The notes under the pieces: model-generated
The model's input: only the letters and a program-made list of their open reading frames with translations
Database searches by the model: none
Told to the model about the DNA's origin: nothing
Made by a program: the position numbers and the translations under genes
NCBI GenBank assembly: GCA_020056865.1
Contig: JAGVGX010000139.1
Coordinates: 1-7,980, forward strand
DNA from: Desulfobacterales bacterium
GTDB taxonomy: Bacteria > Desulfobacterota > Desulfobacteria > Desulfobacterales > BuS5
Reading direction: 5' to 3'
DNA: 7,980 nt
Shown: positions 1 to 5,334 of the stretch, piece after piece
Numbering within the stretch: position 1 is the stretch's first letter
Layout of the letters: each line of letters starts with the position of its first letter

Positions 1-1176
1 AGCCTGGGGCCACGCTTCCGTTTTTTTCATGTGGATCCCCTTTCCGGTTATAAGGCAGGCGCGTTAAATTATACCCTTGCCCACACGTCAGCCAATGCTT
101 CGATCATTGCCGTGATTGACAGCGACTACCAGGTTCATCCGGCCTGGCTCAAGGATCTGGTTCCCCAGTTTTTGAGGCCCGAAGTTGCTGTTGTCCAGAC
201 ACCCCAGGATTATCGGGATGGCTGCCAGAATGCCTTTAAGTCGATGTGTTACGAAGAGTATAAAGGTTTCTTCTACATCGGTATGGTCACGCGAAACGAC
301 CGCAATGCCATCATCCAGCATGGGACAATGACCATGATTCGTAAATCCGTTCTCAACGAGGTAGGGGGTTGGAGCGAATGGTGCATCACCGAAGATGCTG
401 AGCTGGGTCTTCGCATCTTCGAGCACGGTTATGAGGCCATCTATGACGACCATAGCTATGGAAAAGGCCTGATGCCGGATACCTTTATGGATTATAAGAA
501 GCAGCGCTTCCGCTGGGCATACGGTGCTGTTCAGATTCTGCGCCGCCATGCAGGTATGGTGCTGGGGCGAACAAAAAGCAGCCTGCATTACGGACAGCGG
601 TACCATTTTATTGCGGGCTGGCTACCATGGCTTTCCGATGGGGTTAATCTGATCTTTACCGGGATGGCCCTTGTTTGGTCTCTGGCCATGATTATCCAGC
701 CTGATCACGTGGATCCGCCTGCCCTGATCTTTTCGATGCTCCCTTTGTCGCTTTTTTGTTTCAAGATGGGAAAACTGATCTATCTCTACAAGACGAGGGT
801 AGGGGTCTCCGTGCTCCAGACCGTGGCAGCCGCGCTGGCAGGCCTGTCTCTTTCGCACACCATCTCCAGGGCCGTTCTCCTCGGCCTGCTGACAACAGGA
901 AAACCATTTTTCCGTACACCAAAAATGGCACAGGTTCGTCCTTTTTTCAAGGCCATAGCCTCAGCGTGGGAGGAATTTCTGCTGATGCTGTTTCTTTGGA
1001 CTCCGGCCATCATCATCACCCTCATTCGACCGATCGATACACTGGATCGTCTCGTTTGGATCATCTTTCTCGTAGTCCAGTCTGTACCTTATGCAAGCGC
1101 AGTCCTGGTTTCCTTTATCAGCGGATTTAAAAAACTTTCTTCACGACTCGTCAATGGAACCTTCAAGTCGCCATGA
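1..1176 (+). CDS. Processive family 2 glycosyltransferase, membrane-bound (5' end missing)
   Basis: The frame is open from base 1, so the gene begins upstream of the window and the in-frame GTG at 31 is internal; 391 codons are visible. The catalytic GT-A core is recognisable, counting visible codons: a KAGALN segment near 18-23, the DSD metal/nucleotide-sugar motif at 40-42, TED (the general-base region) at 130-132 and QRFRW at 168-172. This D, DxD, TED, QxxRW set is that of processive beta-glycan synthases such as cellulose synthase and NdvB-like beta-glucan synthases. Hydrophobic spans follow at about 205-232, 240-260, 268-285, 323-343 and 350-376, which fits a polymer-translocating membrane channel. 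The inferred product is a cell-surface or periplasmic polysaccharide made from a UDP-sugar; the exact polymer cannot be read from the sequence. The gene is GC-richer than everything to its right and converges on hisF, so it is probably functionally unrelated to it. The family call is firm and the substrate is unknown. Confidence 0.9.
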   Translation, partial: SLGPRFRFFHVDPLSGYKAGALNYTLAHTSANASIIAVIDSDYQVHPAWLKDLVPQFLRPEVAVVQTPQDYRDGCQNAFKSMCYEEYKGFFYIGMVTRNDRNAIIQHGTMTMIRKSVLNEVGGWSEWCITEDAELGLRIFEHGYEAIYDDHSYGKGLMPDTFMDYKKQRFRWAYGAVQILRRHAGMVLGRTKSSLHYGQRYHFIAGWLPWLSDGVNLIFTGMALVWSLAMIIQPDHVDPPALIFSMLPLSLFCFKMGKLIYLYKTRVGVSVLQTVAAALAGLSLSHTISRAVLLGLLTTGKPFFRTPKMAQVRPFFKAIASAWEEFLLMLFLWTPAIIITLIRPIDTLDRLVWIIFLVVQSVPYASAVLVSFISGFKKLSSRLVNGTFKSP

Positions 1177-1222
1177 TACTAATACATTTCTGTGGTTGCA
1201 TGAAGTGTATTCTTTCAAGTCG
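1162..1222. repeat. 9-bp direct repeat TTCAAGTCG flanking the convergent junction
   Basis: TTCAAGTCG occurs at 1162-1170, as part of the last codons of the glycosyltransferase, and again at 1214-1222, directly abutting the hisF stop codon (1223-1225 on the minus strand). Both copies are followed within a few bases by CCATG. The two copies bracket the hairpin at 1181-1211. They are too short and too close together to be a mobile-element signature. They could be chance or a remnant of a small duplication at a recombination junction. Confidence 0.45.
1181..1211 (+). terminator. AU-rich hairpin between convergent genes, possible terminator
   Basis: AATACATTTC (1181-1190) can pair with GAAGTGTATT (1202-1211) over 10 positions in the plus-strand RNA, with one G-U wobble and an 11-base loop. 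It starts 5 bases after the glycosyltransferase stop codon. The stem is weak (AU-rich) and is followed only by CUUUC rather than a clean U-run, so it is a poor intrinsic terminator. On the minus strand the same stem has one C-A mismatch, so it suits the plus-strand gene better. There is no other candidate terminator in the 46 bases between the two stop codons. Confidence 0.4.
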
Positions 1223-2002
1223 TTACCATGTATTCCTTACCTTGATTTTACAATCGTCTAAAAACGATTTGATTTCTGCGATACTATAGTTTCCATAATG
1301 CACCATAGAGGCAATTAATGCAGCATCGGCTTTTCCTTTTGTTAGCACTTCAGAAAGATGCTCCGGTTTGCCGGCCCCTCCTGATGCAATAACAGGTATG
1401 GTGACATGCTCTGAAATCATACGCGTAAGTTTTAACTCGTAACCATTTTGCATGCCATCGGCATCAATTGAGTTTAAACATATTTCTCCTGCACCCAGCT
1501 TTTGCGCTGTAACAGCCCAGTTGACGGCATCAATACCCATATGCTTTCTGCCACCATTGATTACAATTTCATATCCTGACGGAATATGATCTTTAACGCC
1601 GACATATTTCACATCCATTCCAAGAACAATACACTGGCTGCCGAAAGCATCCGCGCCTTCAGATATGATTTCAGGATGTTTTACGGCAGCTGAGTTAACG
1701 CTTATTTTTTCAGCACCAGCGAGCAAGACCTTTCTCATATCGTCAACATTTCGTATGCCGCCGCCAACTGAAAAAGGTATAAAAATCGTTTCTGCAACGC
1801 GTCTGACAACATTTAGCATGATATCTCTTTTTTCATGAGATGCTGTTATGTCGTAGAAAACAATTTCATCTGCACCCTGTTCATAATAAAACTTCGCCAT
1901 TTTAACAGGATCACCGATGTCTACATTATTTTTAAATTTTATGCCCTTGGTGGTCTTTCCTTCTCTCACATCAAGGCATGGGATAATACGTTTACTCAGC
2001 AT
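1223..2002 (-). CDS. hisF: Imidazole glycerol phosphate synthase, cyclase subunit HisF
   Basis: HisF uses ammonia channelled from HisH to convert PRFAR into imidazole glycerol phosphate (histidine pathway) and AICAR (returned to purine synthesis), in the cytoplasm. From the ATG at 2002 the protein has 259 residues, normal for the family, and opens with the classic [12 protein letters not shown]. The two catalytic aspartates fall at the standard positions D11 (CLDV) and D130 (GMDV). Phosphate-binding (beta/alpha)8-barrel motifs are present: [11 protein letters not shown] near 79-89, GAGE near 166, DADG before NGYE, and ASGGAG near the end. In-frame upstream starts exist (ATG at 2011, TTG at 2017), but they would add residues before the conserved N-terminus. 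The chosen start overlaps the 3' end of hisH by 7 bases, so translation is probably coupled. The GGAAG just upstream is too close to the ATG to be a good ribosome binding site. Confidence 0.96.
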   Translation of the reverse strand: MLSKRIIPCLDVREGKTTKGIKFKNNVDIGDPVKMAKFYYEQGADEIVFYDITASHEKRDIMLNVVRRVAETIFIPFSVGGGIRNVDDMRKVLLAGAEKISVNSAAVKHPEIISEGADAFGSQCIVLGMDVKYVGVKDHIPSGYEIVINGGRKHMGIDAVNWAVTAQKLGAGEICLNSIDADGMQNGYELKLTRMISEHVTIPVIASGGAGKPEHLSEVLTKGKADAALIASMVHYGNYSIAEIKSFLDDCKIKVRNTW

Positions 2003-2625
2003 AGCTTCCATTTGCAAAAATTTTCTAAAAAATTCAGTCCGGGTTTTCCACTTTTTTCAGGGTGGAACTGGGTTGCGATCATGTTTTCAAATCCTATAAT
2101 GGAAGAAAAGCAGATCCCGTAATCGGTATGGGCAATTGTGTGTGCTTTATCTGAAGGTTCCGGGTAATAGCTGTGTACAAAATAAAATTCATCCTCATCA
2201 TGTAACCCTGATAGAACAGGATGACTTCTCGTGGGTTTAATGCGATTCCATCCCATATGAGGAATTTTTAATTTATCTCCCTGTTGTGAAGTCAAACTAC
2301 GGGAAAAAGCCTTAACATGGCCTTGAACAATATCAATACATTGAGTATCATTTTCTTCGCTGTGCCCCATGATGATTTGAGTTCCAAGGCATATACCAAG
2401 GACAGGCTTGCCACTTGAAAAAAACTTTCTGATTGTATGATCAAGAGATAGTTCTTTCAAGCTTCTCATTGCCGACCCAGCAGCACCTACACCGGGGAAT
2501 ATAATACGCTCAGCACCCAGTATCGTTTTAATATCATTGGTAACTGTGCACGTATAACCTATAGATGAGAGTGCATGACTCACACTTGTAAGATTGCCGG
2601 CATTGTAGTCGATAATTGCGATCAT
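1996..2625 (-). CDS. hisH: Imidazole glycerol phosphate synthase, glutaminase subunit HisH
   Basis: HisH is a class I glutamine amidotransferase that hydrolyses glutamine and delivers ammonia to HisF. The 209-residue length is typical. The N-terminus [15 protein letters not shown] is the family signature. The triad is complete: nucleophile C79 in GICLGTQ, and H188 and E190 in QFHPEKS. The oxyanion-strand region [10 protein letters not shown] (44-53) and HMGWN (123-127) are also as expected. The usual methionine after GICLG is a threonine here, which is a minor variant. The gene lies 29 bases after the mazG stop and overlaps hisF by 7 bases. No Shine-Dalgarno sequence is visible before its ATG, so it probably relies on coupling or readthrough from mazG. 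O-antigen amidotransferase paralogues (WbuY/WbuZ type) were considered, but no surface-sugar gene lies on this strand and all the HisH/HisF catalytic residues are kept. Confidence 0.96.
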   Translation of the reverse strand: MIAIIDYNAGNLTSVSHALSSIGYTCTVTNDIKTILGAERIIFPGVGAAGSAMRSLKELSLDHTIRKFFSSGKPVLGICLGTQIIMGHSEENDTQCIDIVQGHVKAFSRSLTSQQGDKLKIPHMGWNRIKPTRSHPVLSGLHDEDEFYFVHSYYPEPSDKAHTIAHTDYGICFSSIIGFENMIATQFHPEKSGKPGLNFLENFCKWKLC

Positions 2626-2654
2626 AAACGTAACGTGGTATGGTCTTGTAGGAT

Positions 2655-3464
2655 TTATTTGTTTGTCAAAATGTTGTCTTTAGCTGTATTCCACAACGCG
2701 TCAAATTGATCATGAGAAAGAGATTCCATAGACAGTCCCTGTTTATCAATGCTTTTTTCCATATGCTCAAAGCGGTCTTTAAACTTGTTAATAGCATTTG
2801 TTAAAGCCGTCTCAGGATGTATATGAGCAAAACGTGCAACATTAACAAGGGTGAACAGGGTATCACCAAATTCTGTGGAAACGTTGGCATTGGGGGTTTT
2901 TTCTGAATGATTAGCGGAAAGTTCTGTTTTAAATTCATCCCATTCTTCTTCTGCTTTTTTTACAACATCGGTTATATTCTCCCAGTCAAATCCCACACGG
3001 GCAGCACGTTCAGAAATTCTGTAAGCCCGGATAAGTGCGGGTAATGAAGAAGGGACTGCATCAAGAATAGATTTTTTTGGTATAGTGGATGTTTCTTCCA
3101 TTTTAATTTTGTGCCATCTTTTTTTTACTTCATCAACACTGTCTGCTGTTTTGTTGCCAAAAACATGGGGGTGTCGCCTGGTCATTTTTTCTGCACTTAT
3201 TCGTGCTACGTCTGAAATATTAAATATTCCTTTTTCCTCAAAACAAGACAGAATAAAAAGGATAAGAAACAATACATCACCAAGTTCTTCAACAATATGA
3301 TCATTATTTTTAGATGCAATTGCATCTATGAGTTCATACATTTCTTCTATCAGATATACCGACATGGTTTCCGGCGTTTGCTTTTTATCCCATGGGCATC
3401 CTTGTTCACCTCGTAAGGTTTTAATAATGGTTATAAGTTCGTTAAATGATGAAAGATGATGCAT
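2655..3464 (-). CDS. mazG: Nucleoside triphosphate pyrophosphohydrolase MazG
   Basis: MazG hydrolyses NTPs and dNTPs to monophosphates and pyrophosphate in the cytoplasm; it is a house-cleaning enzyme and in E. coli also affects ppGpp signalling. The 269 residues contain two MazG domains, as in the E. coli enzyme. The N-terminal domain has the CPWDKKQT signature (23-30) and the metal-binding EExxE (E40, E41, E44) with ExxD (E60, D63). RRHPHVFG is at 97-104. The C-terminal domain also keeps a full set, EExxE (E173, E174, E177) and ExxD (E198, D201); it is normally the more active of the two. Its ATG overlaps the stop of the upstream cvpA-like gene by one base (TAATG), which implies translational coupling. 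hisH follows 29 bases later. MazG shares its all-alpha fold with the histidine enzyme HisE, but the two-domain layout shows this is true MazG. Confidence 0.95.
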   Translation of the reverse strand: MHHLSSFNELITIIKTLRGEQGCPWDKKQTPETMSVYLIEEMYELIDAIASKNNDHIVEELGDVLFLILFILSCFEEKGIFNISDVARISAEKMTRRHPHVFGNKTADSVDEVKKRWHKIKMEETSTIPKKSILDAVPSSLPALIRAYRISERAARVGFDWENITDVVKKAEEEWDEFKTELSANHSEKTPNANVSTEFGDTLFTLVNVARFAHIHPETALTNAINKFKDRFEHMEKSIDKQGLSMESLSHDQFDALWNTAKDNILTNK

Positions 3465-3988
3465 TAACGGCGTTTCCAGTCCTTTTTGAATTCATTTAAT
3501 TTTTTTTTATAATTTTTTTCCATATCATCGGGCACCACGTTAATCATTTTTTCAGATAGCAATGTGATATGCGGAGCAAGTATTGATCGGCTGATAACTG
3601 TAGTTCCTTTGTCAAGGAATGCCGTAAGAGCAAGTACAATAATAGCAACAATCAGGCCCCCTTTTATTAACCCGAATATTGAACCGAAAATACGGTCAAC
3701 CCATGTCAAAAAGGATATATTAAGTATGTATTTAATTATTATTCCAAATATACTGATAACAATAAATACACTGCAGAAAATAAACAGAAAACTTATGATA
3801 TTAAGATATGCAAGGTGAGGCGTCCATTTTGAAACAAAACGAACAAGCACCGCATAATATGTATATGCAGCATAGAAACCAACCAATACACCTATGATTG
3901 AAGATAATTCTTTCACAAGACCTCTAAAAAGGCCTCGTATCAAACAAAAACTTACGATAACAACAATGACCATATCCAGTGGGTTCAT
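3464..3988 (-). CDS. cvpA: CvpA family inner-membrane protein
   Basis: This small integral membrane protein (174 residues) has about four hydrophobic spans at roughly 5-20, 28-48, 62-88 and 103-123, and a basic, hydrophilic C-terminal tail. It matches the CvpA (colicin V production) family in its early Asp (D5), the RGLFRGLVKE segment (18-27) and the second conserved block DRIFGSIFGLIKG (98-110). CvpA is needed for colicin V export in E. coli and has been linked to envelope stress tolerance, but its biochemical role is unsettled. It is the first gene of the minus-strand cluster. GGTGAG lies immediately before its ATG (spacing about 2-4 bases, rather short) as the likely ribosome binding site. 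Its stop overlaps the mazG start. Family assignment rests on topology and these two motifs. Confidence 0.85.
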   Translation of the reverse strand: MNPLDMVIVVIVSFCLIRGLFRGLVKELSSIIGVLVGFYAAYTYYAVLVRFVSKWTPHLAYLNIISFLFIFCSVFIVISIFGIIIKYILNISFLTWVDRIFGSIFGLIKGGLIVAIIVLALTAFLDKGTTVISRSILAPHITLLSEKMINVVPDDMEKNYKKKLNEFKKDWKRR

Positions 3989-4044
3989 AACTCACCATAA
4001 CTTAAAGAGATGATATTTATATTTAATTTACGATAACATTAAAG

Positions 4045-4073
4045 ATTATATATATAAATTAAAATATATGCAA
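4045..4073 (-). promoter_or_regulatory. Candidate sigma-70 promoter for cvpA-mazG-hisH-hisF
   Basis: On the minus strand, TTGCAT (4073-4068) and a perfect TATAAT (4050-4045) are separated by 17 bases. Transcription would start near 4038 and leave a leader of about 50 bases before the cvpA ATG at 3988. The -35 box matches consensus only in its TTG, and the region is so AT-rich that chance matches are likely. The position, upstream of the first gene of a tightly packed cluster, supports it. Confidence 0.5.
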
Positions 4074-4167
4074 ACCATAGAGTGAAACGCAAATATTAAA
4101 CGCCAAAATTAACAAAGCAGCAATTTTGAGTCAAGTTGTTTTCCAAGTCTCAAAGGGTATAAATTTG

Positions 4168-4196
4168 TTGTTTGCAATAACTTCAAATGGTATGAT
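4168..4196 (+). promoter_or_regulatory. Candidate extended -10 promoter for the phoH-pgpH-ybeY operon
   Basis: TTGTTT (4168-4173) and TATGAT (4191-4196, five of six consensus) are spaced by 17 bases, and the -10 is preceded by TGG, the extended -10 element (TGn). Transcription would start around 4202-4205, about 50 bases before the phoH-like ATG. A second, weaker pair lies upstream (TTGTTT at 4136-4141 and TATAAA at 4158-4163, spacing 16). The divergent cvpA promoter lies about 100 bases to the left, so this 267-base intergenic region (3989-4255) serves both operons. I see no other gene in it. Confidence 0.45.
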
Positions 4197-4200
4197 AGTA

Positions 4201-4224
4201 GGAAACAGGCTATACGTTGTTTCC
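4201..4224 (+). promoter_or_regulatory. Inverted repeat in the phoH leader (operator or 5' hairpin)
   Basis: GGAAACA (4201-4207) and TGTTTCC (4218-4224) are perfect 7-base inverted arms around a 10-base loop. They sit just downstream of the candidate -10 box, at or near the predicted transcription start. They could act as a repressor site or as a 5' hairpin in the mRNA. No known regulator motif is recognised. Confidence 0.4.
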
Positions 4225-4233
4225 ACGATAAAC

Positions 4234-4241
4234 AGGAGGGG
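4234..4241 (+). promoter_or_regulatory. Strong Shine-Dalgarno with long spacing before the phoH-like gene
   Basis: AGGAGGGG is the best Shine-Dalgarno match in the window, but it ends 14 bases before the ATG at 4256, against the usual 5-9. A run of seven T (4245-4251) fills part of the gap. No in-frame ATG, GTG or TTG occurs closer to it, so the ATG at 4256 is retained as the start. Confidence 0.6.
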
Positions 4242-4255
4242 AACTTTTTTTATAC

Positions 4256-5260
4256 ATGAAAACAGATTCGCATGAATATAACAGATCGCAACAGATTGTT
4301 AATAAACAAGTAAAGTTCAACGATATCAATCTTGTAAAACAGCTTTTTGGAGAACTGAATGCCAATCTTAAAACGATTGAAGGTGCTTTAGATGTAAACA
4401 TAGATTCAAGGGGCGGTATTATCCATATCAAAGGGGATGAGATTGCTTCCAATCTTTCCGAAAATATACTTAGGCAGCTATATGGGCTTTTGAAAGAGGG
4501 ATATCCTGTTTATTCGAATGATGTTGAATATGCTGTAAGGCTTCTTAGTTCTGATGACCAAATCAAACTCAAGGATATTTTTTTAGACAAAGTATACATT
4601 GCCTCACAAAAACGGTCTGTTACGCCTAAAAATCGTACTCAAAAAGAATATATAGATGCCATGAGAAATTTTGACATTGTTTTTGGAGTTGGTCCTGCAG
4701 GGACAGGAAAAACCTATCTTGCAATGGCTATGGCCGTATCAGCGCTGTTACAAAAGAAAGTAAGCCGTATCATTCTTGCCAGACCTGCTGTTGAAGCCGG
4801 TGAAGCTCTTGGGTTTTTACCTGGTGATCTTGCTGAAAAGGTTGACCCTTATTTAAGACCGCTTTATGATGCGCTTCATGATATGATGCAGTTTGAAAAA
4901 GTTTCAAGACTTATTGAACAGGGTATTATTGAAGTTGCTCCGCTTGCTTTTATGCGGGGAAGAACATTAAACGATGCGTTTATTATTTTAGATGAGGCTC
5001 AGAATACAACAACAGAACAGATGAAGATGTTCTTAACACGTATAGGATTCAGTTCCAAAGCTGTTATTACAGGCGATATAACCCAGATTGATCTTCCTGT
5101 TGAGAGAGCTTCCGGGCTTGTAGAAGCTAAATGTATCCTTCAGGAAATTAAGGGAATAAAATTTGTATTTTTTTCTAAAATTGATGTGGTTCGCCATCAA
5201 CTTGTTCAGGAAATTATAAATGCCTATGAGGTTCTGGACAAAACAAAGAAAGTTAAATGA
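4256..5260 (+). CDS. ybeZ: PhoH-like ATPase (YbeZ family)
   Basis: This is a cytoplasmic P-loop ATPase related to superfamily 1 helicases. In E. coli and other bacteria YbeZ partners the rRNA maturation factor YbeY, and ybeY lies two genes downstream here. The 334 residues comprise an N-terminal nucleic-acid-binding-like region (about 15-115) followed by the PhoH ATPase domain. Walker A is GPAGTGKT at 146-153 and Walker B is IILDEAQN at 243-250. Other family blocks are ARPAVEAGE at 175-183, GFLPGDLAEKVDPYLRP at 186-202, and TGDITQIDLP (272-281), which fits the sensor position. VVRH (311-314) holds the expected C-terminal arginine region. Length and motif order are normal. It is the first gene of a plus-strand operon with its own candidate promoter and strong Shine-Dalgarno. 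Classic phosphate-starvation PhoH proteins lack this gene context, so ybeZ is the better symbol. Confidence 0.95.
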   Translation: MKTDSHEYNRSQQIVNKQVKFNDINLVKQLFGELNANLKTIEGALDVNIDSRGGIIHIKGDEIASNLSENILRQLYGLLKEGYPVYSNDVEYAVRLLSSDDQIKLKDIFLDKVYIASQKRSVTPKNRTQKEYIDAMRNFDIVFGVGPAGTGKTYLAMAMAVSALLQKKVSRIILARPAVEAGEALGFLPGDLAEKVDPYLRPLYDALHDMMQFEKVSRLIEQGIIEVAPLAFMRGRTLNDAFIILDEAQNTTTEQMKMFLTRIGFSSKAVITGDITQIDLPVERASGLVEAKCILQEIKGIKFVFFSKIDVVRHQLVQEIINAYEVLDKTKKVK

Positions 5261-5263
5261 AAT

Positions 5264-5270
5264 AGGCGGA
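5264..5270 (+). promoter_or_regulatory. Shine-Dalgarno site for the 18-codon ORF
   Basis: AGGCGGA resembles AGGAGGA with one change and lies 7 bases before the ATG at 5278, which is ideal spacing. It starts four bases after the phoH-like stop codon. It is the only convincing ribosome binding site between that gene and pgpH. Confidence 0.55.
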
Positions 5271-5277
5271 TTTCATT

Positions 5278-5334
5278 ATGAGCTGCAGGTTATGCTTTTA
5301 TGATCGATTTTGGATAAAAACAATCATATTATGA
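5278..5334 (+). CDS. Candidate 18-residue leader peptide coupled to pgpH
   Basis: The ORF ATG(5278)-TGA(5332-5334) encodes MSCRLCFYDRFWIKTIIL. It has a well-placed Shine-Dalgarno (AGGCGGA, 7 bases upstream). Its stop forms an ATGA overlap with the pgpH ATG at 5331, while pgpH itself lacks a recognisable ribosome binding site. The arrangement fits a translational-coupling leader: ribosomes would load here and re-initiate on pgpH. The peptide is cysteine- and aromatic-containing and has no recognisable domain or repeated regulatory codons. It may have no function beyond coupling. Chance ORFs of this length are common, so the support comes from the combination of site, spacing and overlap. Confidence 0.45.
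   Translation: MSCRLCFYDRFWIKTIIL

Noticed and set aside
88..606. 172-codon minus-strand open frame opposite the glycosyltransferase
   Set aside because: It lies antisense to the catalytic core (DSD, TED, QRFRW) of a clear gene. Its translation shows no recognisable family, and the GC-rich template favours spurious open frames.
1835..2122. Plus-strand open frames of 95 and 60 codons opposite hisF/hisH
   Set aside because: They are antisense to the conserved N-terminus of hisF and C-terminus of hisH, with no domain signal and no ribosome binding site noted.
1223..2625. HisF/HisH as O-antigen amidotransferase paralogues (WbuZ/WbuY type) because a glycosyltransferase is adjacent
   Set aside because: HisF keeps D11 and D130 and the full phosphate-binding motifs, HisH keeps its C-H-E triad, and the glycosyltransferase is on the opposite strand with different base composition.
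3989..4255. Possible small RNA or riboswitch in the divergent intergenic region
   Set aside because: I see only AT-rich promoter-like sequence and one 7-base inverted repeat. There is no recognisable riboswitch core and no hairpin followed by a U-run.
5310..5330. TTG at 5310 as the pgpH start
   Set aside because: TTG is a rare start, no Shine-Dalgarno precedes it, and it adds only seven residues before a basic N-terminus. The ATG at 5331 is favoured by the ATGA overlap. It remains possible.
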